From: Planctomycetota bacterium
GTDB taxonomy: Bacteria > Planctomycetota > Phycisphaerae > Sedimentisphaerales > Anaerobacaceae
Direction of reading: 5' to 3'
Assembly: GCA_023135935.1 (NCBI GenBank)
Contig: JAGLSU010000067.1
Coordinates: forward strand, 1 to 34,193
Length of the DNA stretch: 34,193 nt
Positions 1 through 7,388 of this stretch are shown piece after piece. The position numbers and the translations under genes were made by a program. The first letter of the stretch is position 1. Every line of letters begins with the position of its first letter. The notes beneath the pieces were generated by a model. The model did not search any database. It worked only from the letters and a program-made list of their open reading frames with translations, and was not told where the DNA came from.

Positions 1-1018
1 GCATCCACGCCTCTATATCGAATTTCTTCGCCTGACCTCTTCCCAAATCTCCGCTGCATACAACCGCAACTCGGTAGGGCAGTTCCAGCGCCTTCATCAC
101 TGCCTCAGCATTACTCAAAATCTCTCCGTGATACTTTTCGCTCTTTTCAGCATCATTCTCACAAATAACCACCTGCTCGACCTTATCGAACTGATGAATC
201 CTATACAATCCGTATGTATCCTTACCCGCTGCACCTGCCTCTCGCCTGAAACAACTCGACATCGAAACATATTTTTTCGGCAGACTCTTAAAATTCAATA
301 TCTCACCCATATGATATGCTGTCAAAGGAACCTCCGCCGTCCCAACTAGACTCAATTCGTCCCTCTCCATCTGGTAAGTCTGTTCTTCAGAACCCGGAAA
401 ATATCCCGTCCCGCGCATCACCTCATCTTTAGCCAAAAGCGGAACAATCAGCGGCACATAATCTTTACCAACCATATAATCCATCGAAAACTGCAATATA
501 GCCCAGTGCAGCAATGCGCCGTCACCTTTAAGAAAATAATTCCGAGTACCAGCCAACTTCACACCACGCTCGATATCTATAATCCCCAAATCCAATCCCA
601 ACTGCAAATGGTCCTTCGGCTCAAAATCAAATTCCCGAATCTCTCCCTCTTTCCTTATCTCAACATTCTCACTATCATCCTTACCTACGGGAACATCCTC
701 ATCCGCCGGCTGTGGAACCTCCGACATCAACGCATCAAATTCCGGCTGCAGTTCCTTAACATCTTTGTCAATAACCGCCTCATCCTCTTTGAGTTTCGAC
801 AACTTCGCCAATGCCGCTTCTTTTTCATCACCTGACAACTTCGGTATCGATTTGCCGATTTGATTCTTCTCGGTAACAATATCCTGAAGCTGCTGTTTTC
901 CTTTTTTCAGCGCCTCGTCAATCTCGAGCAACCTGTCAATATTCACCTTGAAGTATTTATCCTTAGCCGCCTTTTCAAATCTCTCAGGATTTTCCCGTAT
1001 CTCTTTTATATCTATCAT
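1..1018 (-). CDS. serS: Seryl-tRNA synthetase, C-terminus cut by window edge
   Basis: Charges tRNA-Ser with serine in the cytoplasm (class II aminoacyl-tRNA synthetase). The reading frame runs without a stop from an ATG at 1018 down to base 1, giving about 339 residues. The protein begins MIDIKEIRENPERF, typical of the SerRS N-terminal coiled-coil arm, followed by a Lys/Glu-rich heptad region. Downstream are the class II core with a TAEVPLT stretch and motif 2 (FRREAGAAGKDTYGLYR, then HQFDKVEQ). Family members are about 420-430 residues, so roughly 85 C-terminal residues including motif 3 lie outside the window. The start is 2 bases after the stop of the upstream ketosynthase gene, so it is probably co-transcribed as the last visible gene of the acyl-chain cluster. 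Confidence 0.96.
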   Translation of the reverse strand, partial: MIDIKEIRENPERFEKAAKDKYFKVNIDRLLEIDEALKKGKQQLQDIVTEKNQIGKSIPKLSGDEKEAALAKLSKLKEDEAVIDKDVKELQPEFDALMSEVPQPADEDVPVGKDDSENVEIRKEGEIREFDFEPKDHLQLGLDLGIIDIERGVKLAGTRNYFLKGDGALLHWAILQFSMDYMVGKDYVPLIVPLLAKDEVMRGTGYFPGSEEQTYQMERDELSLVGTAEVPLTAYHMGEILNFKSLPKKYVSMSSCFRREAGAAGKDTYGLYRIHQFDKVEQVVICENDAEKSEKYHGEILSNAEAVMKALELPYRVAVVCSGDLGRGQAKKFDIEAWM

Positions 1019-1020
1019 GA

Positions 1021-2343
1021 TTATTCCTGGTATCTTTTTATAATCACCACATTATTTTGTCCGCCGAACCCAAACGATTCATTCATCGCAACATCTATCT
1101 GCATCTTTCTCGGCTCATTCGGCACATAATCCAAATCCAGTTCCCCGTCCTTGTCATGCAGGTTCATCGTCGGAGGAGCCGTATTATCACGTATAGCCAA
1201 AACACATGTAATCAACTCCGCCGCTCCCGCCGCACCAATCAAATGTCCCAGCATACTCTTAACACTACTTACCGGCGTGTTCTTCGCCTCTTCCTTAAAC
1301 ACCGCCTTAATCGCCTTCGTCTCTATCGAATCATTCTCCGTCGTACTCGTCCCGTGCGCGTTCACATAATCAACATCCTTATAACTAATCCCCGCATCCG
1401 ACAATGCCGACCTTATAGCCTGCGCCGCTCCGCGCCCATCCTCATGCATGTCTGTCACACGAAACGCGTCCGAACTGCTCCCGTAACCGATAACCTCTGC
1501 GAAAATCTCGGCTCCTCTTTTCTCTGCCGAACTCAAACTCTCAAGAACCACCACAGCTGCTCCCTCACCCAAAACAAATCCGTCCCTGCTCGCGCTGAAC
1601 GGCCGCGATGCCGTCTCCGGACTGTCGTTCCTCGTCGATAACGCCGTCAACCGATTAAATCCCATCAAACCCAAAGGATGTATCATCGAATGCGCTCCGC
1701 CGGCTATCATCACGTCAGCGTCACCCCTGCGAATTATATTCGTTGCCTCACCAATCGCCTGAGTACTCGCCGCACATGCCGTAAGACAACTGCGCGTTGG
1801 CCCGCGAGCTCCCGTCACCATCGTCACATGAGCCACCGGCATATTCGATTCCTGCTCAAGCTCACACGTCGCGCTCATCTGCCCGAATGCTGTCTCCGCC
1901 CACTTCCCCCAATCCATTTCATTTTTCTCACCGTCCCAGCCGTTCGCAATCGAATTGAAAAACGCCTCATTATCTACGGAACCTTCGCCGGCACCAAGAT
2001 ATACCCCCAATCTGCTGCGCTCTATTCCATCGCTCGGCTCATCCGTCTCAATATCTATCCCCGCCTGCCCGCATGCCTGACTCACCGCACCAACTACAAA
2101 ACTCGAACCACGACTGCCACATTCGTGCAGCTGCGTTTTTCTAGTGTACTTACTCATATCGTAATTCTTAACTTCCGCGCTGAATGTTGTCGGACACGTC
2201 GATGCGTCAAAAATCGTCGTCTTACCCACCCCATTCTTGCCCGTCATCATACCTGACCACATCGTCTCAACGTCGTGACCCATCGGGCAGATAACTCCCA
2301 TCCCCGTTATTACAACTCGCTCTTTGTTACCCTTATCTAACAT
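1021..2343 (-). CDS. fabF: Beta-ketoacyl-ACP synthase (KAS II/FabF type), complete active site
   Basis: Condenses malonyl-ACP with an acyl-ACP in chain elongation. The 440-residue thiolase-fold protein carries the full KAS I/II triad: Cys190 in TACAAST, His330 in NAHGTST and His367 in KSMLGHLIGAAG, with the conserved Lys362. The C-terminal Gly-rich FGFGGQN loop is present. Length is slightly above the usual FabF (about 410-415). It directly abuts the second KAS gene (stop of that gene, then ATG here with no gap), so the two are probably translated together and may form a heterodimer. The exact role (housekeeping fatty acids or a specialised lipid/polyketide) cannot be decided from sequence, since fabD, fabG and fabH are not in the window. 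Confidence 0.95.
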   Translation of the reverse strand: MLDKGNKERVVITGMGVICPMGHDVETMWSGMMTGKNGVGKTTIFDASTCPTTFSAEVKNYDMSKYTRKTQLHECGSRGSSFVVGAVSQACGQAGIDIETDEPSDGIERSRLGVYLGAGEGSVDNEAFFNSIANGWDGEKNEMDWGKWAETAFGQMSATCELEQESNMPVAHVTMVTGARGPTRSCLTACAASTQAIGEATNIIRRGDADVMIAGGAHSMIHPLGLMGFNRLTALSTRNDSPETASRPFSASRDGFVLGEGAAVVVLESLSSAEKRGAEIFAEVIGYGSSSDAFRVTDMHEDGRGAAQAIRSALSDAGISYKDVDYVNAHGTSTTENDSIETKAIKAVFKEEAKNTPVSSVKSMLGHLIGAAGAAELITCVLAIRDNTAPPTMNLHDKDGELDLDYVPNEPRKMQIDVAMNESFGFGGQNNVVIIKRYQE

Positions 2344-3660
2344 CTAATCCTCGAACCTCTTCAATACTATCGCAGCCGTCTGACCGCCATAAGTATAACT
2401 GCAGCACAGAACATAACGTATCTCTTTCTTTATCTCCTCTGTCACAATATTCAAATTGCAACCCTCCGCTTTCTTGTCGCAATTCTTCGCTGCCGGTATC
2501 TTCCCCTCAGTTATAGCGAAAACAGCCGCGACAACATCAATCGCACCGCATGCCGCTCCCGTATTACTCAACATACTCTTCGTCGGCCAAACAGCAACAT
2601 CACTCACTGCTCCGCCCAATGCCGCTTCTATACCTCGCGACTCCGCCAAATCGTCAGCTGCTATCCCCGTCCCATGCGGAATAATCAAATCCAAATCCGC
2701 CGCGACAATTTCCGCATCCGCCAATGCCTTCTCTATCGCTATCTGAACACCCTTACCATCCGCCTCCAAATGCTCATAAGCCGAATTTATACTATTGCTC
2801 TGTCCAATACCGGCAACCTCAGCATAAATCTTTGCTCCACGTTCCGTTGCCTTCTCCAGATTCTCCAGCACCACCACTCCGGCACCTTCACCGAAAACCG
2901 CTCCCTTGGCATCGGCATCGTAAGGCCGACACGCACTCTCCGGCTCTGCGTTATTTTCGCTCGTCGCTCTACCAAGCAAACACTGACGAATCATAATCAA
3001 AGGATTCACCTTCGCCTCCGCACCACCTGCTAAAGCAACGTCAGCGTCACCCCGCGCAATAATCTGAGATGCCTCACCTATTGCCAGCTGTGCCGCTGCC
3101 TCCGCACATGTAATCGTATTGCTCGGTCCCTCAATATCGTGAATTATTCCTACATGACACGCAAGCATGTTGGGCAGATACTTCAACAACCACAAAGGCG
3201 TCACTAACTCTACTCCCTCTTTGCCCCATTTGCGAACATCGAACTTCCCCTCGGAAACACTTGCCGCCACTGCCGGTGCCAACTCTTCCAAATCGCAGCT
3301 TATAAGTCCCGCCCCAAAATTAATCGCCATACGGCTCGGCTCTACATTAATATTCTCAGCGTCAATCCCTTTGGTAACTAATCCGCTGCTCCTCAACGCT
3401 TCATCCGCTGCCACAACCGAAAGCTTAATGTCCCTCGACATCATCTTCACTGCCTTACGCTCGCTCTTCGGTAGATACTTCTGCACCTTAAATTCATCAA
3501 CTTCACCGGCTATCTTGCAGCTAAAACCCGACGGGTCAAATGCCGTAATCTTATCTATCCCGCACTTACCCGCGCAAAGACTCTCCCACATCTCAACACT
3601 GGTATTTCCTACGGGACTTATCGAACCAAGGCCGGTTATCACTACGCGAGCAGAACTCAT
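2344..3660 (-). CDS. Beta-ketoacyl-ACP synthase paralogue with Cys-His-Asn site
   Basis: A 438-residue KAS I/II-fold protein (VVITGLGSISPVG at the N-terminus, SYTYGGQT near the C-terminus). The nucleophile Cys185 (TITCAEA) and first His329 (IPHGTG) are kept. The second catalytic His, found in KSMLGHLIG of its neighbour, is replaced: here the sequence is KSMLSNTGAACG with Asn366. Cys-His-Asn is the triad of KAS III/FabH and chalcone-synthase-like enzymes, so this protein may still load or condense acyl groups but with altered decarboxylation chemistry. Chain-length factors of type II polyketide systems instead lose the Cys, which is not the case here. Its ATG overlaps the stop of the preceding dehydratase by one base (TAATG), and the canonical KAS follows directly, suggesting a KAS-alpha/KAS-beta-like heterodimer (inference). 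Confidence 0.9.
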   Translation of the reverse strand: MSSARVVITGLGSISPVGNTSVEMWESLCAGKCGIDKITAFDPSGFSCKIAGEVDEFKVQKYLPKSERKAVKMMSRDIKLSVVAADEALRSSGLVTKGIDAENINVEPSRMAINFGAGLISCDLEELAPAVAASVSEGKFDVRKWGKEGVELVTPLWLLKYLPNMLACHVGIIHDIEGPSNTITCAEAAAQLAIGEASQIIARGDADVALAGGAEAKVNPLIMIRQCLLGRATSENNAEPESACRPYDADAKGAVFGEGAGVVVLENLEKATERGAKIYAEVAGIGQSNSINSAYEHLEADGKGVQIAIEKALADAEIVAADLDLIIPHGTGIAADDLAESRGIEAALGGAVSDVAVWPTKSMLSNTGAACGAIDVVAAVFAITEGKIPAAKNCDKKAEGCNLNIVTEEIKKEIRYVLCCSYTYGGQTAAIVLKRFED

Positions 3661-4136
3661 TACTCTGTCTCCGAAAAAACCGCACCCTGAAGAAGTGATT
3701 TGAACAAATCGGTAAACACGAAATTCTCCTCCGGAAAACTCTTACCCGCTAAGTTCTGGTCTATATGACTGAACATCAAATCTATCTCTGCTATCACTTT
3801 GCCCTCGACAGTAACCTTACCGCTCGTACTCGCCGCCTCATCAGCAATAGATTCTATCTTCGCCTCCAACCTCAAGGTATCTCCAGGCCGGGCACATTCG
3901 AAAAATACGCACTTCTTTATCTTGGCCAGAATAACCTTCTCTTGAAACTTCTTCGCCTCCCCAACGAGTATACCCGCCGTCTGCGCCATCGCTTCGATAA
4001 TCAAACATTCCGGCATAACGGGATAGCCCGGAAAATGGTCGTGCAAATGCTCCTCGGAAAGTGTCACATTCTTTATCGACACGGCACTTACACCGCGGCG
4101 GAACTCAACAAATTTATCTATCCATATCCAACGCAT
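3660..4136 (-). CDS. FabZ/FabA-like 3-hydroxyacyl-ACP dehydratase (hotdog fold)
   Basis: Predicted to remove water from 3-hydroxyacyl-ACP. The 158-residue single hotdog domain has the catalytic pair His34 (DHFPGYPVMP) and Glu48 (IIEAMAQTAG), in the spacing of FabZ. The usual Gly after the VMP turn is Glu43. It starts MRWIWIDKFVEF, which aligns residue for residue with the N-terminus of the other dehydratase in this cluster (4666-5133), and the catalytic residues fall at identical positions, so the two are paralogues. A C-terminal tail of about 30 residues goes beyond the hotdog core. It lies 81 bases after the acyl carrier protein gene, with a stem-loop in between. Specificity is unknown. Confidence 0.9.
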   Translation of the reverse strand: MRWIWIDKFVEFRRGVSAVSIKNVTLSEEHLHDHFPGYPVMPECLIIEAMAQTAGILVGEAKKFQEKVILAKIKKCVFFECARPGDTLRLEAKIESIADEAASTSGKVTVEGKVIAEIDLMFSHIDQNLAGKSFPEENFVFTDLFKSLLQGAVFSETE

Positions 4137-4158
4137 CGCACATCCATATTAAAATTTT

Positions 4159-4188
4159 CGGCAGGATTGCACAAGGCCACTCCTGCCG
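4159..4188 (-). terminator. Stem-loop between ACP and dehydratase genes (attenuator or processing site)
   Basis: A perfect 8-bp inverted repeat, CGGCAGGA / TCCTGCCG, with a 14-base loop lies in the 81-base gap after the acyl carrier protein stop. Read on the minus strand, the stem is followed by AAAATTTT, a short U-run after four A. This is too weak for a confident full terminator because downstream genes of the same cluster continue. It would suit partial termination or 3'-end protection that raises ACP message above that of the condensing enzymes (inference). Confidence 0.5.
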
Positions 4189-4217
4189 ATGATATTTCTT
4201 TGGTCAAGCTATACTTT

Positions 4218-4613
4218 TTAAGCCGCGTTCAGCTTGCCCTCAACGTAATTTACAATCGCGTCGACCGTAAACAAATTACCAAGCTTATTTATATCAGGGT
4301 CACCTTCGAACGTACTTATATCAGTATGCGGCATCTTTTCACGAAGTTCCTTAAGACCAACCTCTGTCAATTTACCGTTACTGATAAATTCAGGATTGCT
4401 CAGAAGACTCTCCGCTGGGAATAATTCCTCGCGTGCAATCTTTATCCCGAACGCCTTTTCCAATCGAAACACTATGTCCAAAAAGTCGATGCTCTCCGCA
4501 CCCAAATCTCCCATCAACGTTGCCGTTGCCGTAACCTCATCATCATCTACACCCAACGCCTCTACCATCACTTCGCTAACTTCTTGGAATATCTCGTCCC
4601 GACTCATTGCCAT
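4218..4613 (-). CDS. Long-form acyl carrier protein (131 aa)
   Basis: Carries acyl chains on a phosphopantetheine arm for the adjacent KAS and dehydratase enzymes. The attachment Ser41 sits in LGAESIDFLD, the classic helix II motif, preceded by an acidic helix I. Standard ACPs are about 75-85 residues. This one has about 50 extra residues between the motif (residues 37-46) and the final helix (FTVDAIVNYVEGKL), including a PHTDISTFEGDPDINKLG stretch. The start is set by a strong Shine-Dalgarno sequence (GGAGGT, 7 bases before the ATG at 4613). That is unusual here, where most genes lack one, and fits the need for high ACP amounts. An in-frame ATG two codons later is less well spaced. Confidence 0.92.
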   Translation of the reverse strand: MAMSRDEIFQEVSEVMVEALGVDDDEVTATATLMGDLGAESIDFLDIVFRLEKAFGIKIAREELFPAESLLSNPEFISNGKLTEVGLKELREKMPHTDISTFEGDPDINKLGNLFTVDAIVNYVEGKLNAA

Positions 4614-4621
4614 AATTATTA

Positions 4622-4627
4622 CCTCCG
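4622..4627 (-). promoter_or_regulatory. Strong ribosome binding site of the ACP gene
   Basis: On the minus strand GGAGGT stands 8 bases or fewer before the ATG at 4613 (AACCGGAGGTAATAATT then ATG). It is one of the few consensus Shine-Dalgarno sites in the window and decides the ACP start. Confidence 0.8.
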
Positions 4628-4665
4628 GTTGTAATTATTTTTCTCGCTCTTCTCTTGAGCTCCTT

Positions 4666-5133
4666 CTAATCCCTTAAAAGCTTCCAGCGATTCTTCATAT
4701 TCTCAACTACCTTGGCATCAACAGCCGCCAATGACGAATCATCATCTGAAAGGTTAAAATGTCTCAATCCGAATTTAGCTTCTATAATCAACTCGCCATT
4801 CGACAAGCCGACTCCGCTAAAACTGCTTACGCTATCTTCTATCGTTTTCACACTGACAGTATATTCTATCTGAGAACCCGGCGCAAGAAAACTCTTATAT
4901 TTTACATTTCTCGCCTCTCTAAGCAATATCATACTATGCGCAAAATTCTCTGCCTCACGAACCAGCCACGATGCCGACTCCACAAGACCCTCTAATAGCA
5001 GAACACCCGGCAAAACGGGAAAAGTAGGGAAGTGGTCCGCCAAATATTCCTCACTCAGAGAAACACTCTTGACAGCCTTAATCTCCTTGCCCGGCTCCAG
5101 CGACACTATCTTGTCTATCAGTACAAATTTCAT
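4666..5133 (-). CDS. FabZ/FabA-like dehydratase, first gene of the acyl cluster
   Basis: A 155-residue hotdog-fold protein predicted to act on 3-hydroxyacyl-ACP. Catalytic His34 is in ADHFPTFPVLPG and Glu48 in LLLEGLVESAS, matching the paralogue at 3660-4136. The MAQ segment after the Glu is replaced by LVES, so the substrate tunnel probably differs. I place the start at the ATG at 5133 rather than the upstream in-frame ATG at 5145. From 5133 the N-terminus (MKFVLIDKIVSL) aligns exactly with that of the paralogue, and a TACAAT -10-like box overlapping the upstream ATG would place transcription start next to 5133. It is the promoter-proximal gene of the cluster and divergent from the acetyltransferase. 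Confidence 0.87.
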   Translation of the reverse strand: MKFVLIDKIVSLEPGKEIKAVKSVSLSEEYLADHFPTFPVLPGVLLLEGLVESASWLVREAENFAHSMILLREARNVKYKSFLAPGSQIEYTVSVKTIEDSVSSFSGVGLSNGELIIEAKFGLRHFNLSDDDSSLAAVDAKVVENMKNRWKLLRD

Positions 5134-5136
5134 AAT

Positions 5137-5142
5137 CTCAAA
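5137..5142 (-). promoter_or_regulatory. Possible -10 box for the acyl cluster
   Basis: On the minus strand a TACAAT-like box lies about 10 bases before the ATG at 5133; box bounds are approximate to a base or two. The -35 region is poor (CTGGAA about 17 bases upstream). It overlaps the alternative ATG at 5145, which is an argument against that start. Weak support. Confidence 0.35.
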
Positions 5143-5216
5143 CATTGTAATGATATCGAACCGTTTTTCCAGTTTTTTTTCCTTTTTTGATTACACCCCA
5201 ACCCAATGGTTTGATA

Positions 5217-5245
5217 TTGGCAAATCCCGCCTGATAGATTATACT
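5217..5245 (+). promoter_or_regulatory. Sigma70-type promoter of the acetyltransferase gene
   Basis: TTGGCA (5217-5222), a 17-base spacer and TATACT (5240-5245) each match the consensus hexamers in five of six positions. Only nine bases separate the -10 box from the ATG at 5255, so the transcript should have almost no leader. Confidence 0.7.
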
Positions 5246-5254
5246 TTGCTGATT

Positions 5255-5710
5255 ATGATTGTCAGAAAAGCCAAAATCGATGATGTAAAAGCCATTAACG
5301 CACTGATTAACTCTTATGCCGAACACGATAAGATGTTATTTCGCTCTATTGCCGATATTTACGAAAATCTGCAGACATTCTCCGTCGTCGAACTCGACGG
5401 CAAAATTATCGGCTGCTGCGCGCTCCAGATAATTTGGGAAGACTTAGCCGAAATAAAATCATTAGCAGTGGACAAACCCCACACCGGAAAAGGTGCCGGT
5501 AAAATTCTCATCGAAGCAGCTGTCGCCCAAGCCGAACAAATAAACCTGCCGAAAGTCTTCGCGCTAACCCTGACACCAGATTTCTTCGAAAAAGCCGGAT
5601 TTGAAATCGTCGAAAAAGACACACTCCCCATGAAAGTCTGGACCGACTGCGCAAAATGCCCCAAACAAAAAAACTGCGACGAAATCGCCGTTACAAAAGA
5701 TTTGAAATAA
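5255..5710 (+). CDS. Short ArgA-like GNAT N-acetyltransferase
   Basis: A 151-residue GNAT protein that transfers acetyl from acetyl-CoA; it resembles short amino-acid N-acetyltransferases that act as N-acetylglutamate synthases in arginine synthesis in bacteria lacking the kinase-fused form. The acetyl-CoA pyrophosphate loop is HTGKGAGKIL (residues 76-85), preceded by the beta-strand EIKSLAVDK. The C-terminus has the family-typical DCAKCPKQKNCDE with Cys132, Cys135 and Cys141. The frame is open upstream to 5069, but the ATG at 5255 gives the standard GNAT N-terminus (MIVRKAKIDDV) and lies just after a good promoter. No other arginine genes are near, so the substrate is inferred from the family. 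Confidence 0.85.
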   Translation: MIVRKAKIDDVKAINALINSYAEHDKMLFRSIADIYENLQTFSVVELDGKIIGCCALQIIWEDLAEIKSLAVDKPHTGKGAGKILIEAAVAQAEQINLPKVFALTLTPDFFEKAGFEIVEKDTLPMKVWTDCAKCPKQKNCDEIAVTKDLK

Positions 5711-5776
5711 TCAATAGTCATAAAAAATACAACTGCTAATAAATTGTTGCACGGTTCAGCTGTTTGAAGAAAAAAG

Positions 5777-6232
5777 ATGATGAAAAAGGAATTTTCCACA
5801 TGGGTGAGGTGGCTAAAACGGAATAGTCTCGATGGTATTGAGTTTCCGGGAGTCTATGCTATTGCCCGGTCCGACAAAAACATGGATGGCACGGCGTTTT
5901 CGTGGAGACGAGAGATTGTTTATGTGGGTATGACAAATGCCAAAGGCGGCCTGAAGTCTCGACTCCAGCAATTTGACAACACAATCAAAGGAAAGGACGG
6001 GCACGGTGGCGGCCAACGCGTCCATTTCAAGTATCCTAACTATGAGAATCTCACCCCTCAGCTATACGTCTCTGTCTGCCCTTACGAATGCGATGTGAAA
6101 TCTAACCGTCCTGACGACCTTCGCGTCATGGGGGAGGTTCTAAAGCAGGAATACGAGTGTTTTGCCATATTTGCCGAAACATTCAACCAATTGCCGGAGT
6201 TCAACGACAAGAAGCTATCACCGAAGAAATGA
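5777..6232 (+). CDS. Stand-alone GIY-YIG domain protein, probably acquired
   Basis: A 151-residue protein with GIY-YIG nuclease hallmarks: GVY (25-27), YVG (49-51) in EIVYVGMTN, Arg62 in GLKSRLQQF and acidic residues Glu120/Glu125 in the helix VMGEVLKQEYE. No DNA-binding extra domain is visible. Such small proteins act as nucleases in repair, homing or defence; the specific role here is unknown. Its composition differs from all neighbours: sampled lines have G equal to or above C (16 G/12 C in 5821-5880), whereas neighbouring genes have about half as many G as C. This points to recent arrival. It is convergent with the ABC permease gene, with a 21-base gap. Confidence 0.75.
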   Translation: MMKKEFSTWVRWLKRNSLDGIEFPGVYAIARSDKNMDGTAFSWRREIVYVGMTNAKGGLKSRLQQFDNTIKGKDGHGGGQRVHFKYPNYENLTPQLYVSVCPYECDVKSNRPDDLRVMGEVLKQEYECFAIFAETFNQLPEFNDKKLSPKK

Positions 6233-6253
6233 AAACTGCCAGTGAAAATTATT

Positions 6254-7222
6254 TCATCCCACTTGGCGCCGCTGGAAAAGGGCGATTGCCAGCGAAAGTA
6301 TCCCAACCGTATAACACAACGCATACGAAGCACTTATCAAAATATACCTCGCCGGAACAACGCTGCCCTCATAAATAGCGTCACTTATCCAGAAAATCTG
6401 CAAATTCGGCACCAAAATCCTACCTATTTTCGCCCACAAATGCACCTCAGCAAACCGCCCAAAAGCATAATCGCTGATAAGACCGAGCAAAAATATCCCC
6501 ACGCATGCCGACAATGTCACCACGACGTTAAATCTGCTCGAAAAAGCCACCGCCAAAGCCACAATAATAAGCGCAGCCAAAAACAGCAATATCGACCCAT
6601 AAACATCCAACGCGTTTATACCGTTATTTTGAGGGTTAAAACGCCAGTGACGGTCAATAAAACACAAAAATATTATGCCAAACGTCAAAAATATACTACC
6701 CAATACCACCGCCGTCGAAGAAAACTTCATGTCATAACTATAGCTCAAAAAAGCAGTTATCAAAAATGTCAACACCACAGCCATACCACCAGCAGCCAAT
6801 ACCGTCCAGTCGTACATACCATGCTCACCATCAACAACACCGTGCCTTATGCACATTAAAAGCACTATTGTGCATATATAATGAGCCAATCCAACCGCGC
6901 CCGCCACACCCAAAAACTTCGAAATTATAAATATCGGACGTCGAACCGGCTTGCTAAGCACCGTCATTATCGTTTTATTTTCAATTTCTTCGCCAACCGC
7001 ACCGGAAGATGAGAAGATTGATATGAACAAACTAGCCAAAAATAGCGTAGATAAGCCTAATTCGCGCAAGAGCTTGTTGTCGTCGCTCAGAGTGTACATC
7101 GCAACCGACGGACTCAGGAAAAGTAAAAGCAACGCGGCGACTATTATTATGGCATAGACTGGTTGCCGAAGTGTTTCGACGAATGTGTTTTTCGTCAGTG
7201 TAAAAAGGTTCAGTTTTCGCAT
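6254..7222 (-). CDS. ABC-2 type transporter permease
   Basis: A 322-residue integral membrane protein with six or so hydrophobic helices (about residues 23-43, 57-75, 103-125, 143-163, 170-190, 212-250, 297-315). It has the ABC-2 permease signature after the second helix, EEIENKTIMTVLSKPVRRP, which contacts the ATPase. No ATPase lies beside it on this strand. The nearest is at 13585 in the divergent operon, which has its own permease of the same type, so both permeases could share it (inference). The start ATG at 7222 is five bases from a GATAAT -10-like box. The substrate is unknown. Confidence 0.88.
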   Translation of the reverse strand: MRKLNLFTLTKNTFVETLRQPVYAIIIVAALLLLFLSPSVAMYTLSDDNKLLRELGLSTLFLASLFISIFSSSGAVGEEIENKTIMTVLSKPVRRPIFIISKFLGVAGAVGLAHYICTIVLLMCIRHGVVDGEHGMYDWTVLAAGGMAVVLTFLITAFLSYSYDMKFSSTAVVLGSIFLTFGIIFLCFIDRHWRFNPQNNGINALDVYGSILLFLAALIIVALAVAFSSRFNVVVTLSACVGIFLLGLISDYAFGRFAEVHLWAKIGRILVPNLQIFWISDAIYEGSVVPARYILISASYALCYTVGILSLAIALFQRRQVG

Positions 7223-7227
7223 AACTG

Positions 7228-7256
7228 ATTATCCGTTATCACTGGCCTGTGTTTAA
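7228..7256 (-). promoter_or_regulatory. Possible promoter of the ABC permease gene
   Basis: On the minus strand, GATAAT (7228-7233) with TTAAAC (7251-7256) 17 bases upstream. The -10 is good and the -35 poor. The ATG begins five bases after the -10 box, which implies a leaderless message. The rest of the 166-base divergent gap to 7389 is AT-rich with no clear promoter for the + operon. Confidence 0.4.
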
Positions 7257-7388
7257 GATTCAAAACATGATTTTTTGTTAATTGTTTCTATACTAAAATG
7301 ACGTTTATTGTTATATTACACAACTTGTAAATTGTAAAGGGCTTAGCACTAATACTTTATTTAAAGATTTTTGTTCAAAAGATAAAAA

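Noticed and set aside
128-1129. Plus-strand open frames over serS
   Set aside because: They are antisense to an unmistakable SerRS and show no family motifs.
2344-3660. Chain-length factor of a type II polyketide system
   Set aside because: Chain-length factors lose the active Cys, whereas this protein keeps Cys185.
1057-4424. Plus-strand open frames over the KAS, dehydratase and ACP genes
   Set aside because: Low-complexity Arg/His-rich translations opposite conserved enzymes; a side effect of strong strand composition bias.
6242-6859. Plus-strand 205-codon frame opposite the ABC permease
   Set aside because: Charged, motif-free translation; the minus-strand frame is a clear ABC-2 permease.
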